The position numbers were made by a program, and so were the translations under genes. A stretch of 64,000 nt of DNA from Scleropages formosus. Lineage: Eukaryota > Chordata > Actinopteri > Osteoglossiformes > Osteoglossidae. This document shows, piece after piece, positions 25,486-36,386 of this stretch (the stretch's first letter is position 1; each line of letters opens with the position of its first letter). The notes beneath the pieces are model-generated. The model was given only the letters and a program-made list of their open reading frames with translations, did no database searches and had not been told where the DNA came from. The stretch spans positions 930,001-994,000 of the forward strand of contig NC_041812.1 of NCBI RefSeq assembly GCF_900964775.1. Reading direction: 5' to 3'.

Positions 25486-26471
25486 ATGCTCAGCTCGGTC
25501 CTGGTGGCGGTGACGGACCTCGCGGCCCGGCTCCTCGGCAACGCCACCTTCCGACGCCACTTCCACCTTCTGCTGTCCGGCCTGGTCGTCTTCGGCCCCG
25601 CGCTGAGCCTGTGGGTCTCGCAGTACAGCGTGTTCGCCAGAAAGAGTCACTTCCTGTACAGGTGAGGCTGCCCCTCTCCCTCTTCGAGCGGAACGGGTGA
25701 AACGGGTCGCGGCAGGGCGGTGCGGTGCGGCGCGGTGCCCGGCGTTAACCTCTGACCCAACCGCCCCCCGTCAGGATGTTCCTGCGCTCCGGCTGGGGCT
25801 GGACCTGCGTCTTCGCCGGTTCCTTCGTGTTCCTCCTGTCCTTTTCCGTGCGGCGCTCCGTCACCCTCTCGCTGCGCCACCTCTCCCGGCTGGCGGTGGC
25901 GGGCGCGCTGTGGGTCGGCTTCCGCCGAGCCATGGCCCTGCTGGAGAACGCCACCGGGAGCTGCTACGAGCCCCTGAGCGCCGCCCCGGAGCGCCACCCT
26001 GCGCAGGGCGCGAGCGAGGCCGCGCAGCCCCTGCTCCTGCTCCGCGAGGGCGAGACCAAGGCCAGCTGCCTGGGCGCCGGGATGCTGTGGCGCGGCTACG
26101 AGGTCTCCGAAGACACCTTCCTGCTCTGCATGTGCTGCCTGCTGCTGGCCGAAGAAACGGCCGTCTTCGGGCCCTACCTGGCCCTGGGCGGCCCCTCGGG
26201 CGCCCCGCTGCGCCTCCTCTTCCTCTTCTGCGTGCTGCTGCTGGGCCTCTGGATCTTCCTGCTGCTCTGCCTCCTGGCCCACTTCCCGCAGTTCCCCACT
26301 CAGCTGCTCGGAGGCGCTCTGGGCTGCCTGAGCTGGAGGGGGCTCTACCAGGGCTGGTACCGCATGGGCCCCGGCTGGTTCTGCCCCGGGCGTCCAGGAG
26401 CGGGGTTGCTGACCGCGCAGCGGCGGAAGGACGGCCGCAATGCGGACGCGCGCGGCGGAGCGCACAATTAG
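25486..26471 (+). CDS. fitm1: Fat storage-inducing transmembrane protein 1-like (possible pseudoenzyme)
   Basis: FIT proteins are ER multi-pass membrane proteins that promote lipid-droplet formation; FITM2 acts as an acyl-CoA diphosphatase. Exons 25486-25661 and 25775-26471 (TAG) join in phase as ...LYR|MFLRSG and give 290 aa; human FITM1 is 292. Conserved landmarks: SGLVVFGPAL (about residues 30-39), GWGWTCVFAGSF (about 65-76), RHLSRLAV, ENATGSCYEPL, WRGYEVSEDTFLL (about 175-187), AEETAVF, APLRLLFLFCVLLLGLW and YQGWYRMG. About six hydrophobic segments are evident. Oddity: the two histidines corresponding to FITM2 H155 (SGHSFLL; human FITM1 SSHTFLL) and H214 (YFHNLSQKV; human FITM1 YFHQYTHKV) are replaced here, by D in SEDTFLL and by P in HFPQFPTQL. 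The reading frame is otherwise intact. The third-codon GC content is extreme. Gene identity is supported by adjacency to dcaf11, as in human. Confidence 0.92.
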
Positions 26472-27391
26472 GGAGGACGAGCGGAGGGAAGGACGGCGAG
26501 AGTCCAGAGGAACCGAACGCGGTGTCGGTTGGGTGCGCGTGCGGCGCGGCGTGAGGGAAGCGTGAACAAAATCACAGCGAAAGGGCTGCTTCTGAGGGCG
26601 AAGCCCTTCCACCCACGAGCGGTAGCAGTAATTCCGTCCACTTCGCTCTGCGGCGCTCAGCTCGGCGCTGGGTTTCCTGCTCTCCGTCCTCCAGGAAAAA
26701 GGCGCCGGAGCAAACGGGTGCTGCACGTCTCCTCCTTGTCGGGGCAGCAGCTCCGAACGGAGAAACGGGGTCAGCGTGCGTTCCGGCGCGAGCGGCGCTA
26801 GACGCCTACAGCCGCAACTCACGACGTCGCTCCGGCGAGGGGACGGAGGAGAAGTTCTTCGGGCGGCCGGTTCCGGAGAGCCAAAGAGCTCCGTTGCCGG
26901 GCGGAGACTCGGGTTAACGGGGTAAATTGGCTGCTCTTTGTGCAATCGCTCAATTGAAAACACGTTTAAAACAAACAAAAAAACGTGACGCGCACGGTTA
27001 ACGTCCCGTTTCTCCCTCCATACCGATGGAATTTCACGTACGAGTGTGGAACGACGCCGGTGCCCCGTGGTGCCGCCAGCGACCGGCTTCGGGGTTCACC
27101 GCAGCGCTGCGCTTCCTCCAGCTCGCAAACGTTTCAGTTACTCTGGGCATTAAGGTCCATTTTCCTGCCGTGTTTCTACTTCCAGCTCAGTGAGTTTGAG
27201 GTCTTTTTTTTTAAAAGCCGTCTTGAAAAAGTGACGGAAAGTTTTCAAAGATCTCTTCATCTGTCCAACACTTTTACTGCGTCACCGTAAAACACTCGTT
27301 AGAAATAATGGCATCCAGTGCCACTTACCATAGTCAGTGCAGCAGAACACGCACGCACGCGCACACACACGCGCACACACACACACACACA

Positions 27392-27451
<60 letters not shown>

Positions 27452-27493
27452 CTTTGGTGAAAGCACGTTCAAACACTAAAAAGCAATATTACT
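26472..27493. other. Intergenic region between convergent fitm1 and psme1
   Basis: CpG-rich at the left and CA-repeat-rich at the right. It should hold the fitm1 3' UTR, but no clear AATAAA is seen on the plus strand. Confidence 0.65.
27340..27449. repeat. (CA)n microsatellite
   Basis: About 110 bp of CA units with GC and TA interruptions, between the fitm1 and psme1 3' ends. Confidence 0.95.
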
Positions 27494-27499
27494 TTTATT
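27494..27499 (-). other. psme1 polyadenylation signal
   Basis: AATAAA on the minus strand (TTTATT on plus), about 216 bp past the psme1 stop. Confidence 0.6.
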
Positions 27500-27714
27500 C
27501 ACTTATCGCTTCTTTATTTGCAGTAGTCAGTGAAAGAGCGAGGCTTCCAGAGCATGTTGCTGACAGGTGGGGGTCTGCGGAAGTGTGCTGTGCGGAAGTG
27601 TGCTGTGCTGGAGCGCGTCGTCCCGGAGGGCGCTTTTACACGTACAGTAAAGGAGTGTTACTGTGTCCTGTACTCCGCGTGCTTCTTCCCTCTTGCCGGA
27701 CGTGGACGCGAACC

Positions 27715-30700
27715 TCAGTAGATGAGGGCCTTGCTGTCTCCTCTGGGTTTCGTGATCTTGTCGTAGTTCTTGCCGATGATGTCGTGCAAAACAGCCTGAA
27801 ATTGAGGACAGCAAGAACACTAAGAATAAGAAAAATAATATGAGCTGTTGCATGTGGCCTGTGCTCTCTCTATCTCTCTCTCTCTTTCTCTCTCTCAAGT
27901 GGTTCTTCGCTTTCCTTTCTTTGTTTTTCCACTGAAATGGCATCGAAACGTAATACAAACATGGCGGTGCTGTATGTAACGCCGGTGACCTACAGCTCCT
28001 GGGTTACGGGTTCGAATCCCGCTCTCGGTGGCGTTTACACGGCCTCCCCCTTTTCGAGAGCGGCTCCTCCGTGCGTTTCGGGTGAGTCGACGCCTCTAAA
28101 TTGCCCCCAGTGAGCTGATGCGAGCGCCGATACCCCGTGTGTCCGCCGCCAATGGCGTCCCGTCCGAGGTTCACCCCGCTTCGCACCCTGTCGTTTCCCA
28201 CGTGGACTCCGGGTCCTCTGGGTCACCGGTGCAGCGGTTACCTTTCGGCTACTTTAATAACGGACTCACGAAGCGCAAAACGCACAGGAGGGAAATCCGG
28301 GACTATTGTGACCGGAAGCAGCGAGACTCCTGGTCGACGTCCGTATCGTTTGCTCAGCATGTCATTTACCCAGCAAGAGTTACGCTGTTTTACCCACGGG
28401 TGCCCGCGGGCAGCCGGGTGCTTTTACTGGAGCAATTCGGCCGGGGTAAGTACTTCCATCGGGGGGTAAAGCGGCGGCAGAGACGATCCGACAGCCTTCG
28501 GGTTACGAGTCCACGTGCTCGACCGGCAGCTACAGCAGTATTCAATTCAGCGGGGTTCTTCAATTCTGTTGTGCCACTTTGCCTCTGCTCTGAATTGAAG
28601 AACTGAAGAAGCACATCTGTGGCACAAACATGTAACTGAGGGTATAATTATACGCGTCCGCCGAGTTCCGAGCGCTTCGCTACCGCATTTCAGCGCGGTG
28701 ACCGGACGGCGAAGCGAAGAGCCGCGCGAGCTGAGCGACGACCGCCGTCGACTCACGTAAGTGTTGCGGATCTCCAGAGCCATAAAGCGCAGCTCGCGGT
28801 ACTGGTGCTGGTCCAACTCGTGCACCAGCTGCCGATAATCTCCCTGAAACAGACACGTCAAACGGTGAGTGCGCGCACACACGCACACACGCACACACAC
28901 ACGCGCGCTCTCAGTTCAAGCTGGAAGCCCCGAAGCTCTTATATAAATAACCATGTTGGAAATGTTTCCATTCACACTCGTCCTGGCGCGCTCCGAGGCG
29001 GTGGGAAGCTCGCCCCCGCACCAATGACGATAAATGCCAAGACGCACTCACCACATGTGGCTGTTTACAGGCCTTGGCTACAGCGTCTCCTCGCTCACTG
29101 TAGTACCTTGTAATCCAACAGAAATGTGTTACTGAAACTGAATAACAAACAAAATAACGACAACTTACACACTTTCGGCACGATACGCGTACGCGGCGAA
29201 CTCGTCGTCGCTTCGCACTTTTTTTCGCAAAATCCCGCCGAGGCAGTAACCCTTCGCGGCGTTTCGATCTAAGCGCGACGAAGCAAACGGGTAGAGTGGC
29301 TCTTACTTGGTGATCTGCGCCTGGAATCCTTCTATCTTGGTACGAGTGTTGGTGAGGAACTCGAACACTTTTTCCTGTAACACAGAGCTGGGAAATTATA
29401 CACACATGATCTATTATCAAACACAGCGCTCGCAAGGAGCCAAGGTCACAGCTTTGGCTTTTTTCGCCGCTGCTGTCGTCGTCGTCGTCGTCGTTCATCC
29501 TTCATTTCAACGCTCGCTCTTGCTGCGACCGGTACTAGTGACGGACGCGCATTTCCGTGAAATCGTTCTGTCGCTTTCGGGAAAAGAGCCCTTCCTGTCA
29601 CTCGATAGCCGTCTCCGCGCCAAGGGCTCTTTCTCACGCCTGCCGCGCCGCGCTTCGATTTTACATCGATCGTCCCGCTTTGAGGCCTTGCGTCTCTGCT
29701 GCACGCTTACATATTTCTGCGGCGCTTGAACAACGTTCGGGTTTTTATTATTCTCCTTTTATCTCACGCCCTTGACCAAGGTCACTTAAAATGTCACCTT
29801 TGTACACCAAGCGACTTACAATTAATGGCCCGTTTATCACAACCGGGACTCTTTTTACTCGGTTTAGGACAAGTACCTTGTTCAAGCGTAGTACAGTAAC
29901 ACTGAGCGTTCGAGGCAGGGTCCCCGACCGCTACGGCACCCGCCGCCCCATTATTACATGAGCTCTCGGTTCATTTCGGCGACTTTCTGCTCGGTTTCAC
30001 GATACGCTTTTAACTTCCCGGATTACATTTCACCGTGTTATGGAACTCTAGCTGGTAAAAGGAACATTTCCGTCCGCTGCTCTGCCGAGAGACGCCGTAG
30101 CAGAGGTAACGACCGAACGTGCGACAGGCGCGGCGACGGCGACGCGAAGAACCCGAAACGCTCGGTTAGAGGAGCCGAGACTGACTTGGACGGCCACTCC
30201 AAAGTTATTCCCGTCTTCAATCTTCGGAATCTGCAGCTGCACCCACATGGAAACCTGACAGCGCGAGACAGAGACAGTGCGGTAAGAACGGAGCGAGCGG
30301 GAGGATCACGCTCGGACGCGCGTTAAAGGTCCCGACTCACAGCATTGAGCTTCTCCTTGAGCGTCTGGAGGTCTGGTTTGACGAGCTTGATCAGATGCTC
30401 CACTTTGTCGTTGCTGGCGACCGGGCCACAAGGTGGGCCTGGTGACAAACAAACCGGTTGAACTACGTGACGTGAGCGACAAAAACACAGGAAAATGAGG
30501 CGGCGGCGGCGTTAATGTAGGGGAAGCGAATGACCAAAAATAGTCAGGGACAAAAGGGTGTAATTTCGCCGAATAAGCTGAGGACCCCACACAGGCATTC
30601 ATTTCAGAGACACAATGTGAAGCGGAGCTATTTCTGTCGCGAAGCTGCTCCGCGGACGGAAACGGTCGTTGAAGACAGCACCCTCTGGAGGGCGAGGTCG

Positions 30701-31794
30701 GGCGTGCAGAAAAATCGCTCGAACGTTTGTTCGTTCGTTGAGCCAACGCTTTCTCCTTTAGTTACCGTGGTAGGTGACTTACATTTATTTACCCATTCAT
30801 ACAGCATAGTGATTTTACTGGAGCAATTTAGGGTAAATACCTTGCTCAAGGGTACTAGAGCTGGGATTTGAACCCGTAACCTTTGGAGCCACACAAAGCA
30901 GCTCTAACTAACGTGCCACCAGCTGCTCTTCCTCTGGGACTCGGCACTGCCTAGGTCACCGACAGCCAAGCGCCGGGCGACGGCCGTAGGGGGGCATTTT
31001 CGTAAAAAAAAGCGTGAGCAGCTGGACTCAAGCGAAGCGTTATTGTCCTACAAATGGAAGAATCGGTTTCGCCTCCATGATGTGAATCTACAAGTCGACG
31101 TGAGAATCGTGTTGCGTTTCAATTTCACGTCCGGAGCCACGGTATCCGCACATGGTGAGAGATTATTAATAGCAAATCTCTCCTGGAAGACATCATTTTT
31201 TGACGAAAGTGTTTTGATCTCGGTCAAGTTCAAACCCCGTGCATATGTTTGACTTTGACTATCAGAGCTATAATAATAAATTTATATTTATTTATAATAA
31301 ATTCAACTAGAAAACACTTTTTTTTTTAACAATAATTAACAATTTGCAGCGATAACCCCAGCGCACAGGTGGGCAACCAGCACTGGAGGTTATCGCTGCA
31401 AGTGACCCTTAGAATATCACAGAATCACTGCAAAACTACAAGACACTTTTATATAAAAATAATCAATAACAGAAACATGTTGCCAGTAAGAAATGGGGGT
31501 TTGACAGAACCGGGGGTCTCTCTAGATGAAGAGGAATTGAAATGTTGAACCTTCATCGTCTTCGTCGTCCTCCTTTTCTTTGTCTTTCTTTCCTTTCTTT
31601 GCTGCTTCCTGCAGAAAGAGCGGGAGAAGGAGGAGACAGAAGCGCGACTTGCAGGGTATAATTATCGTAGAAGAGCGAGAAGAAAGAAAGATGGTGAGGA
31701 AGTCATTGGGACTGCAGTGTGTGCAAACAGGAGGCCTTCCCTCTTTCACAGAAAACTTCTTCATCCACGTAAGGCTGGTAAACAAAAGATAAAG

Positions 31795-31829
<35 letters not shown>

Positions 31830-33408
31830 TTATCCCAAACGGGGTCGTGGCAAACCGGAGCCTAACCCGGCAACACAGGGCACAAGGCTGTAGGGGGAGG
31901 GGACACACCCAGGACGGGACACCAGTCCATCACAAGGCGCCCCAAGCAGGACTCGAACTTCAGACCCACCAGAAAGCAGGACCCGGTCAAACCCGCTGCG
32001 CCACCGCACCACCGTAAGATAAAAACACTGTAAAGTTTATTCTTGTGATAAGTAAAAGTCCAACAGTGTTTTTTTCCTCCCTCTGGACAAGCGTTCCCTC
32101 ACCACCGTAAACGCAACGAGGTACCTACAGTAAAACACTGTAAATATGTCAGCTCAATTTCTCAGTGTCACGGAGCAAAGTAATTCGCCACAATGTCAGC
32201 TGGTAACGTTTACAGTTACTTTTTCAATTACTGTTGTCTCAAGGCCTAATTTACAATTAACAGGGTAAAAACAGCAGAGCAGTGGTGAACCTGAGACAGA
32301 AGAATATGTGACGAGATAATTATGCAGGTGTACGAAATTAAAAAACAGGCCACCTGGACCTCATGGAGGACAGCAGGCCAGAGGAGAAAGGCTGGAACGT
32401 TAAGCAGGGGGGAGCAAATACCTCCTCCTTGTTTTTCCTCTTCAGCTCCTCCTTGGCCGGATCAGGTACAGGAATGTCCAAGGGCGCCTTCAGCAAGGTC
32501 AGGTCCTCCAAGCTAAAGGAGGTCTTCGGACCATGCAAAGGAGGAGACGTCGTTACTAGCAGAGACCTTCAGAAAGACATCCAACCTACATCGGTGCTCA
32601 GTAGAGTTATTAGCCACACAGGTGGGATGTTTATCGGTCACGTTATGGGGCACCGGGTCCCATCGTCCCCGGGGCCTTTGGGCGTTTCTGGTCCTTCAAA
32701 GGCAGACACCCTCGCACAGGTGACGCTACCGGCGTTGATGAGACTCCAGGCTGCATTTGGGCAGCTCTACACATTAGGCTTCCTGGGAAATGATCACGTT
32801 CCCACCGCCTGGTGACGCTTACACTCTGCATTGACTTTTCTCCTACTGCATGACACGAGTCACGTCTTCCGCGTAGCCGAGCACACCGTGTTCCAGCAGC
32901 AACGTGACGACTGAGTTGCACCACAACGTTGGCTGCCAGCCATGTGTGTACCTGAGTTTACCTGTGTGTACTTGCCCTGCCATTCCCACCTCCCTACCTG
33001 GAGGACCTTCTCCATCTCCTCAATCTTCTGAGGGAAAAATGTGGACACCAGACACTCTGCCTGGGAGAGGAACACAAAGAATGAATCCATAAACCCTCTC
33101 CTTAGCACGGTAACAACTCCTATAACTAATACTGGTAAGTACCTCATTGGCAAGGTGCTTGCAGAAGTTGTCCACCTGAAAGGTAGAAAACGGAAGACAA
33201 GCCGGTGACGCGAAAGCACAACATTCACAACTTTTCTGTGCGACGTGACGTTTCTGAGAGGTTTGTGATGAACATCATCACGCAGGAAGCCCACTGACTG
33301 TTTTCGAGAGTCGTGCAGAATCACGCCTAACTGAGAGACGGACGGAACTAAGACTAAGTTCACCTGTTTTCTCGCACCCAGGGCCAGGGCCAACTCCAGG
33401 GAAGACAT
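27715..33408 (-). CDS. psme1: Proteasome activator PA28 alpha (REG alpha)
   Basis: Forms the 11S ring with PA28 beta that opens the 20S proteasome and alters peptide output, notably for MHC class I. Exons in transcript order: 33408-33364 (ATG), 33175-33143, 33060-32998, 32512-32422, 31608-31551, 30438-30341, 30254-30186, 29374-29307, 29106-29052, 28843-28757 and 27795-27715 (TGA). Landmarks: STFFPQKIEEME, LLKAPLDIPVPDP, a lysine/glutamate (KEKE) segment KKGKKDKEKEDDEDDE typical of the alpha subunit, LQLQIPKIEDGNNFGVAVQ, KYYSERGDAVAKACKQPHV, GDYRQLVHELD and the C-terminal KPRGDSKALIY. The activation-loop glycine in EDGNNFG and the C-terminal tyrosine are present. The exons sum to 748 nt, one more than a multiple of three, so a short exon between LQ and LEDLTLL is missing; a weak 20-nt candidate lies at 32842-32823. 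The exon 5 donor is GTTCAA, which is weak. The KEKE insert rules out psme2. Confidence 0.94.
27985..28205 (+). mobile_element. Probable GC-altered SINE
   Basis: GGGTTACGGGTTCGAATCCC resembles box B; downstream TAAATTGCCCCCAGTGAG and AATGGCGTCCCGTCC match inner SINE text, but with many C/G substitutions. In the last psme1 intron. Confidence 0.45.
28405..28535 (-). mobile_element. GC-altered SINE fragment, family 1
   Basis: TTTTACTGGAGCAATTCGGC and GGTAAGTACTTCC match the inverted family 1 body; the head text TTCGGGTTACGAGTCCACGT is strongly C/G-shifted. Confidence 0.5.
29808..29948 (-). mobile_element. GC-altered SINE fragment, family 1
   Basis: AGCGACTTACAATTAATGG, GACAAGTACCTTGTTCAAG and a head with GACCGCTACGGCACCC. 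In psme1 intron 8. Confidence 0.6.
30772..30932 (-). mobile_element. SINE, family 1
   Basis: TTACCCATTCATACAGCATA, TTTACTGGAGCAATTTAGGG, GCTCAAGGGTACTAGAGCTG and GGATTTGAACCCGTAACC, ending in a tRNA-like head. In a psme1 intron. Confidence 0.8.
31797..32014 (-). mobile_element. SINE, family 4 (CA-repeat flanked)
   Basis: Begins on the plus strand with a CA repeat, then CGGAGCCTAACCCGGC, AACACAGGGCACAAGGC, ACACCCAGGACGGGACACCA, and a tRNA-like end with CAGGACTCGAACTTC and CTGCGCCACCGCACC. Read on minus, it is a tRNA-headed element with a GT-repeat tail. A second copy is at 34.66 kb. Confidence 0.75.
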
Positions 33409-33640
33409 GGCGCCGCTTGACTTGCACTTTGACGATCGACTGGCGGAAAAGAAGCTTTGCGAGGTTTCTGTCACTCTCTTGGCAACGAGTAAATAGCGTG
33501 TGGGGAAAGTAACGGGCTCCTTGGCAGCGCTCAGAGCACAAACCGAAAACGAAAGTAAAACGGCACGCGCGCGCGGAGTGAGGCGGAAAGTCGCAAAGCA
33601 CTTCGGGACTTGTAGTTCGAGCCGCGAGTGAAACTTCGCT
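33409..33640 (-). promoter_or_regulatory. psme1: psme1 promoter region
   Basis: CpG-rich DNA just upstream of the start codon. On the minus strand ACTACAAGTCCC (33616-33605) matches the ZNF143-type SBS core. No TATA box seen. Motif match only. Confidence 0.5.
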
Positions 33641-34465
33641 GCGCTTTTCGCTTCTTCTTTACCTCGTACTTTTCATAAAAGGGCTTTTTTATGGCCCAAG
33701 AAGAGTAAGGGCACAGGTGACTTGTCGTCAAAAGCGACGTTTTTCACTTAAAATAGTTCATTAATAGAATCAGTTCGAGTTCATTCAGAGCTGAGCTGTC
33801 ACTCGAGTTACGAACAGGAGAGAGCAATGCTGCTGCTCTTTCTTCATGAAGAAAACACCTCCAGGTCTTTGTGGGATGGAGGTGGTGGAAAACATCCCAT
33901 AATGACTGATGCTGTTTAGATGTGGTGACCGGGGATTCCGTGGAAGGCCTTGGTATCATCCTGATGTTCATGAAAACACTCTTTCGTGTTTTTTTTTTTT
34001 TTTTTGTTTTTTGCTGTGCAGTGCTAGGATGTGGGAACATCACCAGAGAAAAGTTTCTCCATCATTTTATTTATTTTCTTGCATTTTCTTAAAAAAACCG
34101 GTTTCTAAATGACTGTCTCTCGTGGACCGATATGTGTCTGTCTTATGGACTTATAGAATATTTTTAAATTTATTACAGCTATATCCAAGGTTTTTGCTGA
34201 ATTTAATCCAAAATAAATTGACAGAGGTCTGCATTATATTTATTTTGAAATGTAAAAGTGGCTTTGAAGTTATAAAAAAAACATGCTGTGCGTTTCAAGT
34301 CCCACTTGTGTCTATGAATTGAGGAACCAGTTTTCACTGTACACCTTTCATCCATTACTGAAGGTGAGAAGTGTGAGACACATTCCGGTGTGTGTCCACT
34401 AGGTGGAATACATTCATTTTTGCTCACATCTTCGCCGCAGGTGACATGCAATGTAACATCACCGA

Positions 34466-34578
34466 TTTTACAATGATTTACCCATTTATGCAGTGTGGTA
34501 TTCCTGCAGCAGGAGTGGGATTCAAACCCAGTACCTTCACCTTCAGGCAACAGCCCTGAGCAGCACACTAGCTCTGCT
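34466..34578 (-). mobile_element. SINE fragment, family 1
   Basis: TTTACCCATTTATGCAGTGT, GTGGGATTCAAACCCAGTAC and a CACACTAGCTCTGC head end. The middle is shortened. Confidence 0.6.
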
Positions 34579-34657
34579 ATTTGCATATTTCAGTTGTAAT
34601 TTTTAGAGAGAGGCGAGTGAGCGGAACACGGGAACGGAACCTGTAGCGCCTGCTTAC

Positions 34658-34892
34658 ACATGACATCCATACACACACACACACACACACATTTTCAGAA
34701 CCGCTTGTCCCTTACGGGGTCACGGGGAACCGGAGCCTACCCGGTAACACAGGGCGTAAGGCCAGAGGGGGAAGGGGACACACCCAGGACGGGACGCCAG
34801 TCCGCCGCAAGGCACCCCAAGCGGGACTTGAACCCCAGACCCACCGGAGAGCAGGACTGCGGTCCAACCCACTGCGCCACCGCACCCCCTGA
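34658..34892 (-). mobile_element. SINE, family 4 (CA-repeat flanked)
   Basis: A CA repeat, then TTCAGAACCGCTTGTCCC, GGAACCGGAGCCTACCCGG, ACACCCAGGACGGGACGCCA and CACTGCGCCACCGCACC. Cleaner than the copy at 31.8 kb and therefore probably younger. Confidence 0.8.
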
Positions 34893-35107
34893 CATCCATA
34901 TATAAGTGGTTAAACAACCTCGGTGCTCACGTTGCTATCTCAGATAAGCAGGTATTGACGTTATGATTACATCGCCGTGGCCTGAATGCAAAATATTTGT
35001 GAATATGTGTTGTGTCATAGGTGGAGATGACCAGCATGTCCCTCCTGGAGGAAAGAGCCACCAAACAGTCATTTAGTCCCCATACCGTAGTAGGCTGAGT
35101 AAAGGAT

Positions 35108-35285
35108 TGTGCAGCTGGTAGTGTGTGGTAGAGCTACTGCCTTTGGACCCACAGGTTCAATCTACCTCTGAGTGCAGTACCCCTGAGTAAGGTACTTACC
35201 CTAAATTACTCTGGTAAGATTACCCAGCTGTGTAAGTGTAGGTGGACTAACATTGTAACTTCAAAAGTGTCAGAGAACATAGGAC
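35108..35285 (+). mobile_element. SINE, family 1
   Basis: CAGCTGGTAGTGTGTGGTAG head, CCCACAGGTTCAATC, AGTAAGGTACTTACCCTAAA and TTACCCAGCTGTGTAAGTG. The tail is degraded. Confidence 0.75.
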
Positions 35286-36269
35286 TGTACTAGTGTCAAT
35301 AAATTCTTTTTGTCCAAGGTGTGAGTAAGCAGCACAATTAATAAAGCACATTTCAAAATGTGAACTTAAGGAATGCACACGTTAACCACTCCTTGAAGTG
35401 TATGTCTACATCCGTGTGGGGTGTTACATCAGCATGGGGACGTTTACCCTTAACGCCAGAACACACAATGTAGACCAATAACACCACGTAGACACTTCGC
35501 TGGTGTTTTCTCTCAGCTCGACACGGCAGAGTCTGCGCACAAAATGCACTTTATCTCCTTTCCCTTGTGTTGTGTGTGAGGGCAGCGCTGGGGCCGCACA
35601 GCTTCAGGGAAACAGCCTCTTTAATACTTTTTACCAGCGTCTGAATGAACGAGAAGTTGTTCGGTGGAGAAACCTGTAAAACCCGCCGGTGTGGAGTTCC
35701 CAAAGTATTTCCCCAAGGAGCCGCACGTCCACAAATCGGAGAGGCTCTCAGCAGAAGTGTCATTGTGGCTCCTGCTTGGCGGTTTGCGAATGTTTACAGC
35801 CGCATCTCTCTTTCTAGGAAGGAAAACTCCTGTGCGCTACATTGTTACACGTGATCATCACATTCTTTGATAAAACACTGCATTTTATTTCCCACTTTAT
35901 TATAAAGTACCTAACTCTCTCGTCCACCTTCGTGTGGTCAAACGACACAGGTCAACCTGCATCGAGATACTGAAAGGAGTGTCTAATGGACTTTAGTCTC
36001 AGTGTACGAGAGTAACACCGAGCAGAACATCACTTGTTAGCTGATAACTAATCAGTCTTTTAAAAAAACATATTTTCTTTCTTTATCAAAGCAAATACAG
36101 TCATTAAAAACAAGCATTCTGTTAAAAGCAAATTCATCAGAAAATGGACTTTCCACGTAAAAGAACCCAAAAAAAAATTACTCGAAACTTCACTGTCTGC
36201 TCTTTGAAAGAAGACACACTGTAATACCTCCATTCTCTCCCCGTTCATTTCATCATCACTCAAGCACAT

Positions 36270-36386
36270 GGTAGCAATTTAGGATGAGTACATTTCTTGA
36301 GGGTACTACAGGTGGCAGGGGGACTTGAACCGGGGACCTTAGGCTCCAAAGGCAGTAGCATAAAACCATCATGCTACCAGCTGCTT
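36270..36386 (-). mobile_element. SINE fragment, family 1
   Basis: AGCAATTTAGGATGAGTACA, GGGACTTGAACCGGGGACC and CATCATGCTACCAGCTGC. Confidence 0.7.

Noticed and set aside
25647-26978. Minus-strand open frame of 443 codons across fitm1
   Set aside because: It overlaps fitm1 exon 2 in antisense and arises from extreme GC bias, which removes stop codons. Its content is low-complexity Gln/Glu/Ala/Gly/Arg text with no domain.
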